From contig OX442318.1 in assembly GCA_949358305.1 (NCBI GenBank), positions 13,872,517 to 13,936,516 of the forward strand: DNA of 64,000 bases, given 5' to 3'. Each line of letters begins with the position of its first letter. Positions within the stretch are counted from its first letter, which is position 1. Below, in pieces: positions 1-13,211 of this stretch. The position numbers and the translations under genes were made by a program. The stretch comes from Strigamia acuminata. Its lineage: Eukaryota > Arthropoda > Chilopoda > Geophilomorpha > Linotaeniidae. The notes under the pieces are model-generated. The model had not been told where the DNA came from and did no database searches. It was given only the letters and a program-made list of their open reading frames with translations.

Positions 1-682
1 AATGGCGGACTTAATATCTAAAAAAAAAAGAATTAAAGTTATTTTTTTGACCGACCCATGGCTTTGGGAAGAAATCAGTACTAACTGTTTTACATAGGAA
101 GTTGAGATAAAATAAAAATTAATTATGTTTAGTTAGTCTCTTATGGAGCTGAAAGCACTTCAATTGTCTACTTCCACGTCAAATTAACGCAAAGCAAAGC
201 CATTGAGTGTAAATGGATTTTACGATCACTTCTCTTTCGGTTCACTTTGGTCGAACCATTCGCCCCACACCCCGTCAATGACTGCCCATTAAATTAAACT
301 GCAGTTTGGCAATGGCAAAAAGGTCAAAGAAAATTGAATCAAAAGAGCTATAAGAAGTAAATGGCAACTTTGCAATCAACGGCCAAACATATTATTGGGC
401 AGAACGAAATAAGACTGCACGAATGCAATGATAAGAAGTCTCCTCATCAGGAGAAAATTAGCCAAACTTTTTCCATTAAAAGTTGAAATTCTCTAATGTT
501 TGCTACATCAATAATAATTGGCATCACAACACATCCATTTTGCTTCGTATTTCCCGATGTTTGATCCGAGGAAATTGTGAAATATTTTTCAATTTTCCAG
601 TAAATCCTGCGAATATATCACTGTATCGCACATTTTTTAAAAGTTCAGTGCAAGGTACCCTAGCAACGTCTCTCCAGCATTA
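1..682. other. AT-rich DNA, no gene seen
   Basis: I see no exon-like block, long reading frame or terminal-repeat structure here. The only open frames are short and low in complexity. Confidence 0.5.
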
Positions 683-860
683 AAAAAGACAATCTTTTAA
701 TGACATCATTTTTTAGTCAATCAGGAGGAACGTATTTGTAATGATGTCATTTCTTTCTTTAAGCCAATCAGGAGGAAAACATTTTTGATGACGCCATTTA
801 TTTAAGACAATCAAGGAAGGAAACATTTTTGATGACGTAATTTTATTTCAGCCAATTTGG
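683..860. repeat. Degenerate ~50-bp tandem repeat, left block
   Basis: About three to four imperfect units run through this block. Each combines a TGATGTCATTT or TGACGTCATTT-like piece with a GCCAATCAGGAGGAAA-like piece. The same unit resumes at 1915-2030, so one array is interrupted by about 1.05 kb of unrelated sequence. Confidence 0.6.
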
Positions 861-1926
861 TTGTAGTAATCCCAAAATTATTACTAGAAAAAGATTTTCC
901 TTCTAAGTGTATTTTGAAATAAATAAAGGTGTAATATTAACTTGTAAGAATGAACAGGATGTAGCCCCTATGATTCCGTGGGAAGCAAGAGGAATCTAGT
1001 TTACAGGAAACGCTATTTCCTGTTAGCCTGAGGAAATCTCCTCAGTCTGAACCAAACCCTGAACATTTAAACATCTCTGCATGAGCACACTTGAAAACAC
1101 AAAACATTTCTTGTTTGCTTGGAGATATCTGTTCAGCCCTTGGACTCGCCGCTCGGAATAACTAGCCAGTTATTTCCAGAAGATTTGGTTATTCTCTTTG
1201 CTACAAAACATATACTGTGTGAGAAAAGGATAATTAGTGGCTACAAATAACAACGGAATTTCCAAGTCCGTTGTCGACGTTGACGCTCGCCCGCTGTCGC
1301 AACCACGAGCGGATCAGTGAGAAGGAATTACACCGTTGCCGAAGTAAATCGCGAATTGTTCACGAAAATTCCCGTACCCAATAAACGGAGAATCCGATTT
1401 ACATTTTGCTCCACTCCAAATAAGTGAAGAGATTCAGCTCAAATCCATCTCTGAGATACCAGAAGAAGCGCCTGTCGAAACACGAGTCGAGTCTCGAATA
1501 GAGACCCACGTACGATTCCAAGTCGAGTCCAATCTGTTGACGAGAGCCCAATCGGATCGAGTCGCGGCCATTCGCTAGTTTCGAACCAAAGCAGTCATCT
1601 TTATTTCTATTGTATTATTTCTTCTTTCCACATTTGTTATCTTCATTTGCATATTTTATCAGGAATACGCGTAGTTTGTATAGTCTAAAGTCGAGTAAAT
1701 TAAACTCGCGTTGTACAACTTCCCAAGTTGAGAAGTTCCTATTTATTCCGTATTCCATCTTTGTAAAATGTTTCAAGACGAAACAATCCCGTCCATATTG
1801 TATTAAATAAATTAAATAAGATTGTTTTGAGAATCCAAGAGATTTTATTGTATAACCGTAAGACTTAGAAATAAGCAACCTCACGATATTTGTCTTTTAT
1901 TAAGTAGTAAAAGTGAGATCGCGACA
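861..1926. mobile_element. Possible solo LTR interrupting a tandem array
   Basis: This block separates two parts of the same tandem repeat and ends in GATCGCGACA, close to the GAGCGCGACA end of the 996-bp LTRs further right. It contains AATAAA-type signals and a moderately GC-rich middle (about 1250-1580). AGCCAAT stands on both sides, but that word belongs to the flanking repeat unit, so it is not independent proof of a target duplication. The left boundary is not a clean TG. An old LTR is my best reading. Confidence 0.3.
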
Positions 1927-2030
1927 AGCCAATCAGGAAATAAGCATTTTAAATGACGTCATTTCTTTAAGCCAATTTGGAAAGAAACATTTTAAATGAC
2001 ATCACTTCTTTAAGCCCAATCAGAAATGTA
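1915..2030. repeat. Degenerate ~50-bp tandem repeat, right block
   Basis: Two to three further units of the repeat at 683-860, with the same AAGCCAATTTGG / AAATGACGTCATTT order and orientation. Confidence 0.55.
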
Positions 2031-5000
2031 ATACTTTCACTTTTTGCTCAGTATCTTGATGACAAACTTAAACGCTAAATCCCGGATGGAATCTTTAATT
2101 AGTCGACTTATAACTACAAATTTTCCAATAAAATTCACCTTCGAGTAATTTTTGCTGTCATGAGAATGCCGAAGAAAAATTTCCCAAACTTGAAAGATAA
2201 AAATAAAAATTAATAAATTATAATTGGAAACAAATGTGTAGTTGCTCGAAGTATGAATATGAATAGTCAAATTCACCAACAGAAAACTGCCCCCAAGAAA
2301 AGATCCTTTGCAAACCATCATTTAATTAAAACCCTTTCCAGACTGTAATTGAAGTGGCTTCACTTCCACTGGGAGTTGAGGCACTAAAACTCACTACATG
2401 TATTGGTCAAAGTTGACGAAATTCCATACTTGCTCTCACTCCAAATTACTCTCGCGGATAATAATAATTCGCTACGAATAACAGCGCTCCGGTGTAAAAA
2501 TAAAATTAAATGAATTTTCAAATCCAGCTGCAGGAAATATGAACACAAGCTGGCAATTTTGAATTTCACAATCAAACTACGAAAATATAAACAACAATCC
2601 CAAACGACATGTTTTTTTTCCCTTATGTCAATTGAGTCAACAAGTCACGACCAGAATGTCTTACAACCGCATTTCCCAAACCACATTTTTCCATTCTCAT
2701 CTTTAACACAATTGATCCTTGCACAATTCCACTTGAAAACAAAGCACAGAATCGAAAATAATAGGGGATTCTTCTGTTCTTTATTTTTTTATTTACCCAA
2801 TTTATACAGACAAATCCAAGCCCCAACTAGGAAAAACTCAACGTCAAAAAGTGAAGTCTATAGTACTAGTGCTTCCTTTTGAATGAATATGTATGTATAA
2901 AAATGTATAAAAATGATTCTATTCTTAGACTATTTCATGTTTTATGAATAAATTTAACCAATTCGATATTTGTCGAAAGATAACTTTCATGACAAAAATA
3001 AATGTGATTGAACTCAAAAATCTATTTGTGAATTTTTTGAATCTATTATTTTTTTTATTGTTTGTTATGATGTTTAAAGAAAATAGATGAAATTTGAGAA
3101 AGAAAATCGCATTAGTATTCATGGAGGGTTAATAGTTCTTGGCCTTCAATCATTCTTGAAAACCCTACAGTTAACAGCTTGGAAATTATAAATTTTTGTT
3201 TTGGATAAATTGAATTTGTCCAATGGAAACGAAAGATATTTTTTTATACAACAAAAATCAAATGCTAGAAGCAATAACTGCGAGAAAGCGCCAGATGTTT
3301 ATAAACCTAAATCTTCAATGACACCTTGCAAACAAGTTTTTGTGTTTTTTTTTATTTATTTAAACTTTTTTTTGAAAAAGTCAATAAATACAATACACAT
3401 TCAATGAATATCATAGAATGCGTTTGAAAAGCATTTTCAAGTTAGTGTTTATATTATCACATTTATTTAAAGTTTTTCAAAACGAAAATAACATTCGTAA
3501 GAATAATTACTCATCTACAATAGATTAACAAAGAAATGGCCACTTTCCCGAATAAATCAACATAAAATGGTATTACAAGACCCTCACAACTATTTTCTAA
3601 TTCACTGGAAGTGAGACTGGCGGATTTATCGTCTCTCGGGCTCTTTTGGGGTCCAATCTGAATTTTTTTGGAATTTGGGGCCCTTCTAAGCCAAAATGTG
3701 TTAAGACAGCAAAGTGTCTGCACGCGAGGCAACGAAAGAAAGGCGTCGAGGCTTCCCGTTTCATCTGCGTGGTCGACACATGTTGTGAATCACGGCGCTT
3801 GTATGTGCACTCATTACACTTAATTTGCACGTTAATTGTTTTTACTTTGCCTAATCATTTAAAAATCTCAGATAACTTGCATAATCTATTACACATTTTA
3901 TGTGTAAAAGCTGAAACACTTCGCCGAAATGAACTTTCTTGAGCTATTATAAAAAGTTTTTACATCTTTCAAATATTTTGAAAGCGTGCAACTAAATATT
4001 CATAAAGGTGAGTCGGGAACAATGGTGTTGGAACAATTTCAAAACTAATTAGATTATGCATGTGTGTAAATTTTAAATAATGCTTATGAGGGTCCATTCT
4101 CATGAGCTGGTAAAACATTAGCTTTGTAAAATTAACACGCCTTTGAGTAAATGCACATTTGTGATCATAAAAATTGTCGCTAAAATTTGAAATGAGTTGT
4201 TTTCATTTGTGGCCACCGTTTCATTTGGAGACTCTTTTTGGAGACAAAACTTTGATAGTTAAGTAAATTACTGTGCATACCGTAAGTTACTGTAAATGTG
4301 ACAACAGAGCTTTTCCTAGAAACGGTTGCCCAGGTAATAGAAAATAAACAATCAGCCAAATTGCCATTTAGGGATAAATAAGGCTTGTTTTGTTTGATTG
4401 TGTGCAAAAGTAGCAGACGACAGAAAGGGAATTTCTTATTTAGAGTGTTTATTTACTAGCGACAAACACTTCAGTTTATTTATTTAGCAGGCAAATATTT
4501 ATGGATAACAAGTTAACAAGATTATGATCCCTAAATCGCCAGTACTATTTACTCTTTCTTTATTTTTATTCGACGCGCTTTAATTCTCTCATGAATTTCA
4601 ATTTGTATTTTCAACAGCTGGTTATAAATCTTGCACGACGATTCCTAGGCATATTGTTACGTGGTTCAGGGGACGTCTATTCTTACAAACGGTTTACATA
4701 GATTTATCTATACAACCTAAATTAAGTTAGACATTAAAACAAAAACTGAATTATAAGAACATATGATTTACAAAAATCATAAGTTAAGTAAAAGACGATG
4801 TGTTTAGAGTTTTTGTTAGAGAAAACCGAGTTTCTGACAATTCGTGCACCGGTTGTCAGTTATCACTTTAAGAGCTCGAGGAGAACTGATTGCAATGGGT
4901 TTTTCTAGCTTTAAGGAAAGCTCCTATTTCCGCATAATGCCTATGGTAGTTGATTATCCCGTGATGTCATAGTAGCCAAACGCCATCTACAGATGATTTA

Positions 5001-5202
5001 TTGAACTAAACCAGATCAAAATGCTAGAAAAAGCCAATTTTAGAATGTGATAATCTGGCCTGGCTTCAGTTGGGATCGAGCGATGCAACTGCACAGGGCG
5101 CGAAAATTTTGTAGGCGCATAAATACTGTTCACCCCAACGATTTGCTGTAGATATCAAGTCACGATACAGAATAGCATGCAGTTTTCGTCTGTGGTGGCA
5201 AC
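2031..5202. other. Non-coding DNA; possible LTR 5' end near 4659
   Basis: No gene is supportable. At about 4659 the text reads ATAT followed by TGTTACGTGGTTC, the same context as the start of the solo LTR at 24981 and of the insertion at 56278. No matching right end with an ATAT copy was found, so this is at most an LTR fragment. Confidence 0.4.
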
Positions 5203-5400
5203 TATACTCTTGTTCGACTCAAAAGGGTGCCCTTCTCCCATTGGCCGAGCCATATCACTGGTGTAGTGATCCAAAAATGTAGACCAAAACACCAGAAATA
5301 AAAACTACTTCTCCTAGTGGTAGTAATACCATAGATTCTTTACTCTATGGTAATACAGACTGGAGTTAGGAGTAATGCGGTGTGTAATGCTGGTGAACAT
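5203..5400 (+). repeat. Partial MITE, ACTCTTGTTCGA family
   Basis: One end matches the terminal repeat of the MITE at 6708-7122 (ACTCTTGTTCGACTCAAAAG, then CCCATTGGCCGA and a TGTAGTGATCC block), but no inverted partner follows nearby. Part of the inner sequence (ACTACTTCTCCTAGTGGTAG) is shared with that MITE. Truncated copy. Confidence 0.5.
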
Positions 5401-5666
5401 CAACGGAACACACCGACTTAATCTCCTATGCACTGTCTCCCAGATTCTAAAAAGAGGGATTACCAATTCAAAGAGCTGATAAGCCTAAAAATCCATAAAA
5501 ACATCGAAGATAATCCTTTCCAGATCCTACCGCATGATTACACTGTACAAACATTCACTGCATTCAAGGAATTATCGAAGATCAAGCCATCTTATTGAAG
5601 AATAACTTATTCCGAAGTGACCACTGGGAAATGATAGCAGTTAATATCTGCTGTGCCCAAGACAGG

Positions 5667-5732
5667 AATTAACTAGATAATTATCTAGTTAATTCTAAGA
5701 CAGGAATTAACTAGATAATTATCTAGTTAATT
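5667..5732. repeat. Two perfect 28-bp palindromes in tandem
   Basis: The palindrome is AATTAACTAGATAA followed by its exact reverse complement. It occurs at 5667-5694 and again at 5705-5732, 38 bases apart, inside a duplicated segment that also includes AAGACAGG. Both copies are perfect, so the duplication is recent or maintained. Confidence 0.9.
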
Positions 5733-5829
5733 TCTGCATGTCATTTCGTTAATTCTAAAACCGATAACAGTTGAATTGCTGGAAGTCAATTAAACATTGT
5801 GGAAGAACGGCTCGCCCGCTGGTCACCTA

Positions 5830-5905
5830 TTCCCAATAGAACGCACAAGTTAAGCAGCATTGGGCCTAGTCGGTACTTGGATGTGGAACCGGCTGGAAAT
5901 CTCAG
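5830..5905 (+). ncRNA. 5S rRNA-derived segment (SINE3-like or 5S pseudogene)
   Basis: The stretch AAGTTAAGCAGCATTGGGCC (5847 onward) and then CGGTACTTGGATG match the internal control region of animal 5S rRNA (A box and C box). The first third of 5S rRNA is poorly preserved, and the distal stem sequence differs (GTGGAACCGGC in place of the usual GGGAGACCGCC). The sequence then runs on into about 200 bases of unrelated DNA rather than a T-run. This fits the head of a 5S-derived SINE better than a working 5S gene. A truncated pseudogene is the alternative. Confidence 0.6.
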
Positions 5906-6347
5906 TTGTTTCACATCCTTATCTGACTACGTTACTGCTTCTAGGGCAAGAACATCTGCCACCCGCCTCCAACTCAGTTATATGTGGTTTTTTTCCAGCT
6001 CTCACTGCAGATGCAAGGTTGGGTCCTAAAAAAAGTCGTCCCACAGATCGTGACTTGCATGGCCGAAATCCCCACACATATATTCTACTTGAAGAGCCAC
6101 GACCACTACAAATTTGATTGATCTACGATACATTCAAATCACTGAACCAATTCTGTTTTAATCTTGTACAGTTTTAGGATCTTGGAACTCGAATGAGATA
6201 AATTGACCATTGCTCAGTGGGCAAATTGAAATTACTGCTTGCGTCTTCACACACAACAGAAAAAATCCCGACAACTTGTTCGTTTTATTGAAAGAGTGCA
6301 CTGATCACATTAAAACGCTCCAACTAACAATTAATTCACTTTGTGCA

Positions 6348-6440
6348 GATATGTCCATTGCTAGGCCACCATACCCATTGCCATGTTTGTTGCTAAGCTG
6401 CCATGTCTGTTGCTAGGTCACCTTATCTTTTGCTAAGGTC
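6348..6440 (+). repeat. Degenerate short tandem repeat
   Basis: Imperfect units of about 20-24 bases built on TTGCTAGGCCACCATG-like words (GCCATGTTTGTTGCTAAGC, GCCATGTCTGTTGCTAGG). Three to four copies. Confidence 0.5.
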
Positions 6441-6707
6441 AACTCATTTCCTGACATGTGTTGAGATTGTAATGGATTCTCTGAGCAGATAGAGTTTAGT
6501 CTTCCACTAGCCAACTAACAAACTGGGTAGTAGTCTATAATAAAATCTTCTAATTTCTAATACTGATTACTTTGATGTTTTAATGACAAACACAATACGA
6601 GATGTAAGTTTCACCAAAAAGGGCTTTCCAACACTGTTTATAAGTACACGGTGAAACAAAAAAAAACCTGACATTTTAGAAAATGTAATTACAGTACTCC
6701 GTAACTA

Positions 6708-7122
6708 TACTCTTGTTCGACTCAAAAGGGGCCCCTTCTCCCATTGGCCGAACCATTTCACTGGTGTAGTGATCCAAAAATATAGACCTAAACACCAAAA
6801 TTGCATTACAAAGTACCGACATTGTAATCGATTGCCTAGGTAACGGCTAAAATTTCAAAATTGTGTGCTTTCCAGACAAAACCACAAATAAACAGAGCAA
6901 ACATGAGTTTAACATTTATATGTGCATAAAACTTTATTTCATAAAAGGAAGTAACACTTTTTAATAAAAATAATCAAAATTATATCAACTTAAATGGTCA
7001 TAACAATCACAAAAAAAATGAAAATCAAAACTACTTCTCCTAGTGGTAGTATACAATCTGGAGTTAAGAGTAATAAGGCTCGGCCAATGGGAGAAGGGGC
7101 CCCTTTTGAGTCTAACAAGAGT
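6708..7122. mobile_element. MITE with ~50-bp terminal inverted repeats
   Basis: The left end TACTCTTGTTCGACTCAAAA, followed by GGGGCCCCTTCTCCCATTGG, is repeated inverted at the right end (7080-7122), where the mirror carries one or two changes (TTAGACTC for TTCGACTC). The left end is preceded by TA, as expected for Tc1/mariner-type target duplication; the right end has drifted. No transposase frame lies inside. Related copies are at 5203 and 23695. Confidence 0.7.
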
Positions 7123-9561
7123 TTATTTGAAACTAAAATCATTATACAGAGATTTGAATGCCATTTTTATGTCTGGAAAATTATATCACTCGGGTGCTTT
7201 GCTTGTGAGCCAGAGAGACCTGAAGAACTCCACATGCTTATTTCTCAGCCACCATTCTAACTGGAGTAGTGTTTGTTGAGGGAAGCAATACCTCAACCGA
7301 TGTCATTTCACTTTTCATGGAGCAATAGATGGCACATCAAGAAAAGGAAAGTATGTGAGTAATATAATTTTGCAGACATAAAAATGGCATTCCAAACTCG
7401 GTATAATCATATTAGTTTCAAATAAAAATCTCAATTATTTACAGAGTAATTACATTTTCAAAATTGTCAGGTCTTTCTGACTCACCTGTAAAACTAACCC
7501 ATTAATACATTACACCAATAATAATAAATTCACAACTAAATTACCAGCACTTTGAACATCCTGTTCCAATTTACAAACCCATCTCGAGCTAATAAAAAAA
7601 AAGATAAATTAATTATATGCACTTTTAAAAGAAAATTCAATTTTGCTGCCAATAAATTTCAATTTTAAAACACTCAACCAAAGTAATTCTTTCTTCTTGC
7701 CATCACCCCAAAGAAAGAAAAACATTCTTTAAGAAATTAACATAGATTTTACCACCTTTTTTGTATTGCATATTTTTAACAAAGCCAAAAAAAAACCTGA
7801 AGCTGAAAGAGTGAAAGTAAATTGCTGATGTTAACATCTGCATAAGTTCCCAATTGTTTTTTCGTAAGGTTTTTAATTATACATTACATTGAGAAAGGGA
7901 TAAGAATCTTCCCCTTCCCTCAAGGAAACCAGGTAAGTGCAATTGGACAAAGAAAACTGATTTCTCACACTGCACCCTTAGGATTGCTTTAAAGAATGAG
8001 AAAGCACTTAAGTAAAAAGTTAGTTCGAACCAAAGTTACGTGTGAAGAATTTTCCATATTTAATTTATATGAAAATAAGATGATGATTAGGAAGACCCAG
8101 GTGCACAGAGGAGAAGAATAATATCCATCTTATTGCATCAAATATTGACAAATATTGGCAAATATTGGACTGTAATTACAATTTGAATTGGTTCAATTAA
8201 ACGTTAAATTCTGTGAGAAACAGCCTATCAAGGTAAGAAAGATGCCACATGGGTCTTCTACTCAACGGCCTGAGTTGATCTAGGGGAATAATGAAACTAA
8301 CACAATTTAAAAAGGAAATGACAAATGTTTTAATTGTTTAATTACATGGTCCTAAATTGAGTAAATGATACAAATAAAATGATAAAATTAAACGGCGGGA
8401 AACGTCTTCTCGGCATTAGCAACACAGAATCACGGTTGCTGTCTTGCGATGGTAAAACGTGAGCACCGATTTCTGTGGAGCACGCTCGACACAGAAATCC
8501 TCTCAGAAATGAAAAGAAAAAGCTTTGATCTAGTAATCAAAGCGTCTGAAGCTACTCTGTAAAATGAACACAGATTAGCGAAGAGTCTCGATTCTTCCCA
8601 TACCACGGATCACACTTAGCAATATTTGAGCATAAGTTTCAGCACGTTGTGGTGTAGTTGGAAGCAAAATCAAGAGTGTCCAGAGTGCGCCATAACGGTT
8701 TGGCCCATCCTGGATTCTGCTCAGAAAACCTGCGCAGAACTATGGAATAAGCTGATTGCGTGCTGACTGCATGCAAACCTCAGAGCAGGCGCAAGCGGAG
8801 GTGAGGAAAACTCATCCCACAATTTGCACCAAGTTGCGACATCAAAAGATGCGCCTCACAGTCACAGCACAAAGGGGGAAACCATTTTGTACTGAGCTAA
8901 GGAGCATTTTCTTACTTGAAATAAACCAAAAAAAAAAGTAAAATGTAATTTACAGAAATAATATTTTACTCCCTTACTAGACCTGCTGGAAACATAATGG
9001 ACACTCAAAGATATACTTTTGAGGTCACCACAACTTTCCGAGAATTCAGTCAAAATCAGCAATGGTACTATCGTGTCTTGAAGTCTTGACTGGTGAGATG
9101 TGCGGAAGCAGCCGTTACGGTAAGTAATTAACATAAGGTGTTTATTCAGATTTAAAAGAAACGCTAAGTGGCGCTGTAACTTGTACAGCATCATAAAATG
9201 TGACAAGTGGTCAAATTGACCAATAATTGCCCTCTCTACAAAGTATATTTTGGTTCTCACCACAAAATTTTCATTATTTAAATTTTATTGGCTTAAATGC
9301 ATTATCCTCAAATTATTTGTTGGATAGATTGCATCGGTAGTTCTAATTAACTTTACTGGATAATAAATTGAACGATCAAATTCGAGCCATTTAGGCAATT
9401 TGACTCGACGATAAGAATTTACATGCCTAATTCTCGAACGTCCTGAAATAACCCAAAAGCTGATGAATGCAACGAAATACTCCGATTCCAACTAGATTAC
9501 TGGCTGATGGTATTTCCAATCAATGGAGAGGATTATGGAAGCAATATTCAGTGGTCAGCAA
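7123..9561. other. Non-coding DNA
   Basis: No gene can be supported. The short reading frames have no recognisable motif. About 8380-8800 is slightly richer in G+C and less repetitive, and could hold an unrecognised exon, but I found no convincing splice-bounded frame. Confidence 0.4.
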
Positions 9562-9754
9562 GATCTAACTCCAGGTGATTTATTTGTTCTGGTGGCACAT
9601 CAAAGATATTGTCTTCCCTTCAAGTCCAACTGATCTGCATTCTTTAAAAAGTCAAATTCACCATGCATGTGAATCAATAAACAGTGGCAATTTGAGACGT
9701 GGGAAAGAGGATGAGCTTAGGGTTAAAAATCAGCGTGCTGTAATTAATTTATGA
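9562..9754 (+). pseudogene. C-terminal relic of a Tc1/mariner-type transposase
   Basis: Reading from 9562 gives DLTPGDLF. After a one-base slip at about 9581 the text continues as FWWHIKD and runs to a TGA at 9752-9754, with LHSLKSQIHHACESIN in between. This corresponds to the SPDLTPxDFFLWGxxK... tail common to IS630/Tc1/mariner-like transposases of arthropods, where a helical stretch follows the last catalytic region. The frameshift and the lack of any upstream catalytic domain mark it as a dead fragment. Recognition is by motif only. Confidence 0.5.
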
Positions 9755-12700
9755 TCCCTTAGGACAAGAATTATAAAAAGTAATCAGAAAAAACTGCCTG
9801 GCTCCAGTAAGTGCCTTAATGATGTTTATTTTATCATTCAAATCACTGATTTTTAGCAAATTTTAACTCTGCTAAAACGAGTTCATTCTGGTGGAACAAA
9901 CATGCAATTATCACAAGTATTACCGCAAATGGTTTGGTTACAATCTCGTGGCAAAACAGTGGTTAATAGTAAAAATCATCATTTCCGGTCTCCAGAAATC
10001 AAGATAATCAGCAAAATCAAAGAAATCCATTTAAGATTGAACGCACCTAATGTCTAAGGATCCAGACATCGCGCTTCCTTTAAACTTATTTACAAAAATA
10101 AATAAACAAATGAACAAAAACTGTAAATAAATAATCCCCATCAAAGACCACCTGACAAAATGACTTCTTTTTATAGTTACCGCAAGTTGCAACCAGTACC
10201 GGATTTAGACAAACGAAAGCAACCTTTACTCCGAAATGTTCAAAGTAGCCTTGACATTCTAAAATAATTTCTTTTAAATACAATTTTGAACTTTTAGTGG
10301 CATTACTTTTCTGTATCAGTAGTCTTTTTTTTTTTTTTAAAAAAAGTAATTTCACCCCTTCCTGGTAAGCCTTATGCACTACGCTTAAGGTACCTAATGG
10401 GAAATCCGGTCCCGGCTGCAGGCACAGGATTCACTGTACTGTAAAAAGTAATGACCACATTTGTAACCTCAACTAGGAATGAAATAAAAATGAAAATATA
10501 AATATTATGCAAATAGCATTGGCCAACTCTCTAAAAAGTTTTCTTAGAAAAAAAATCTTGCAATACCCCAACTCCAACTTCACAAACTATAAATGACAAC
10601 ATGTTCCATAGAAACCACCCACCAAACAATTAGTCCTATATAATAATAATCATCATCATTACCCAACCTCTCACAACCTAAATAAAGCCTAAAGCGGCCA
10701 TTTATTGACAGCAACATGACCCAATAATTACCAACAGAAACCATAATTATCATTACATACAAAAATTGGCACAGAACTAACAAGTAAGAGAATAATATTT
10801 GCTTTTTTCCCACCACATGGCGACCTTTCAAGGACAGCCACCCTGGGACTAATTGGCATCCCCATTCCCCTCCTTTACTTATCTTGACTGGATTTACCAA
10901 ATGCCAATAGGAAATCAATATTCTTCCATTATGCGCTCCTTTGCACAAGCCACTCTTCAGCCTTAAGGCCACAAAAGTGGGAGCGCCCGCGCGGATGCAG
11001 TTGCTTCTCAGCTATTAAATGGGAGCAACTTCTCTTTCAATCTTTCCACTCAGGATTAGAATCCTTTCAACCTTCTATTCCACACACAATTGACGCAAAA
11101 ACATACTGTATTCTTCACCCAAGATATATGTCAGTGGCCCAAGCCCCAAAAAATAACCAAAAAATTGTGACCGGTTTCCGGATGGCCCGCTTAGTACAAC
11201 TCTACCGCGCCCGGAGGTTGATGGTTCCGGAAGTAACCTTTAGGGATCAATGGTGCAAGGACCCAAGTCTAGACATGGCTGGCGCAAGACACTCTTGTTC
11301 ACCATGATGAAGCTTAGGGAATGGACAGTTAAGCCGTGAAGAATGGCATCCGACCATGCTGCCCACACAGGTTTAGACCAAGCGTCTTGGTTGCAGTCGT
11401 GGCGCAAGCAATGGGAAAAGGCATGAGATACTGACCACTAGACACTGAATAAAGGGCTATAAACAATAAAATACAGTTTCTTGTGCCGTTTTCTATAGAT
11501 GTCTAAGTCTTGGTGCCATCCGTCCACTCTCATAAAATGTAGTTATTTTAATCCTCGTTGAGCTTCCGAATATCATGGCACATACAATACATATTGTCAT
11601 AGTTTTTGAGTTTTCAATGTGGTGAACTCACAACATCTGACAATACATATACGGTATTCCAACAAAAACTATTTATTTTGGTTGTGTTAACGTCATTAAT
11701 CTATCTTTAAATTCATGTTTGAGATGTGCGCATTGAAATAGATGCTTCCGGTAATTGGTGGCGCTTTCAATGGCACTTTGAAAAATGATCCTTGACTTTG
11801 GAATCATAGCAAAACATTTTGGAACTTTCAAGCCGTTTGATATACGAAAACAACTTTTTAGTTGAACTTTATTTCATATCTCAAACAGTTCAAAACTTAC
11901 AAAATGATTGACCGTGATTCCAAAGGCAAAGGTCAATTTATAATTTCATTGAAATCACCACCTGACACTTCCTATTTAATTGTTTTAACAGATTTCTTAA
12001 TTTCTAGTTCGTTCTTCCGTAATTCGCTCAAAAAACTATTAGGTATTTTTGTATCTTTCTTGTCCAGATGCAAAATAACAAGCCAAGGTTTGTGCCTAAA
12101 CCTTATACTTCTCCCACTCCTCTAATAGAAATGAAAATCATTTATTGTTCAATACCTGGCCAACCGTTGCTAGGGAAAAAAATGGAAGCTGCATGATGCT
12201 TAAGCATAATGCTCCTGCATGATGCCTCGGCATCTTGCATCCGCATGATGCTTTATACATTGTATTGTTACCAATACAATGTAACTCTCTAGCTGCTCAA
12301 ACCTGCACAATTGCTTGTGGTGCAAATACACCACACGTATACATCGTGTAAATACAGCGTTGATTTTCAAAAGAGAAAAGTATCTGCAGAAACTCCATAA
12401 TAATTGTTTTATTTTACATTTGAATCAAAATTAGTTTTTAGTTGCAGTCTTAAAATATTAATGCCAACAAATTAAATTTTCATTTTCTATTTTAACAGCC
12501 CTTTTATAACTCTCCATAACTCTCCATATGTTTTACATGGAAATAATTCAGAAACTTCAAAGGATGAATAAGTGGGTTGAAAAAACAACTCCGTGAAAAA
12601 AGAAAAACAAAAAAAATTAAATAAAACCCAATTCGAGAAAAACTTTACTCCTCCAGCAAACTTAAAAAGGTTCTTACTTTAAAGCTTTTATTTGAATTTT

Positions 12701-13211
12701 GTAAATGGTGCCAATGAAGTTAGCACGCAACATTTGCACAATTTTATTATGTATAGAGTTTTGTTGCACAACTCATTTAAAATGTGCACCAAATTCATTT
12801 TTTTTTCTTCCTTTCAGCTTACTTCTGTATGATAACTCAAAAATGTGTTTTTCATTCTCTCATGCAAGGCTGAGTTGATTAGTTGAAAAGCCTTTGAAAC
12901 AAAACAACACGGGATAATTTTCACCATGAGATTTAAGCCAGATGGTTATTTTCATGATGACTATAATACAGAATAACTACCGTGTAACGTGCTTTCACAC
13001 GCTCAGTACACCAAATTACAAAAACAAGTGAAAATAAAAGGAAAACAACTTTTGTATACAGTCAGTGCATGGAATCTTGAGCCACAATCATCACAGCATA
13101 TATTCACACATGACGATTTGTAGCATATTGCAGTACAAGAATAATTAAGTTGGAATTTGAGTCAGAAATTAAAGTTTTCGACAAATTCTGAAGATTGTTA
13201 TTAAAATTTGT
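9755..13211. other. Non-coding DNA with a 12-bp-arm hairpin
   Basis: No gene seen. A minus-strand open frame of about 130 codons (10580-10972) has no ATG near its start and no motif. A perfect hairpin with 12-bp arms (TACATTGTATTG, loop TTAC) lies at 12256-12283. The block 11860-12050 is a diverged copy of sequence at 61690-62080, where it belongs to the CAGGGTG transposon. Confidence 0.45.

Noticed and set aside
10580-10972. 130-codon minus-strand ORF
   Set aside because: No ATG near the start, low-complexity content, no splice or promoter context.
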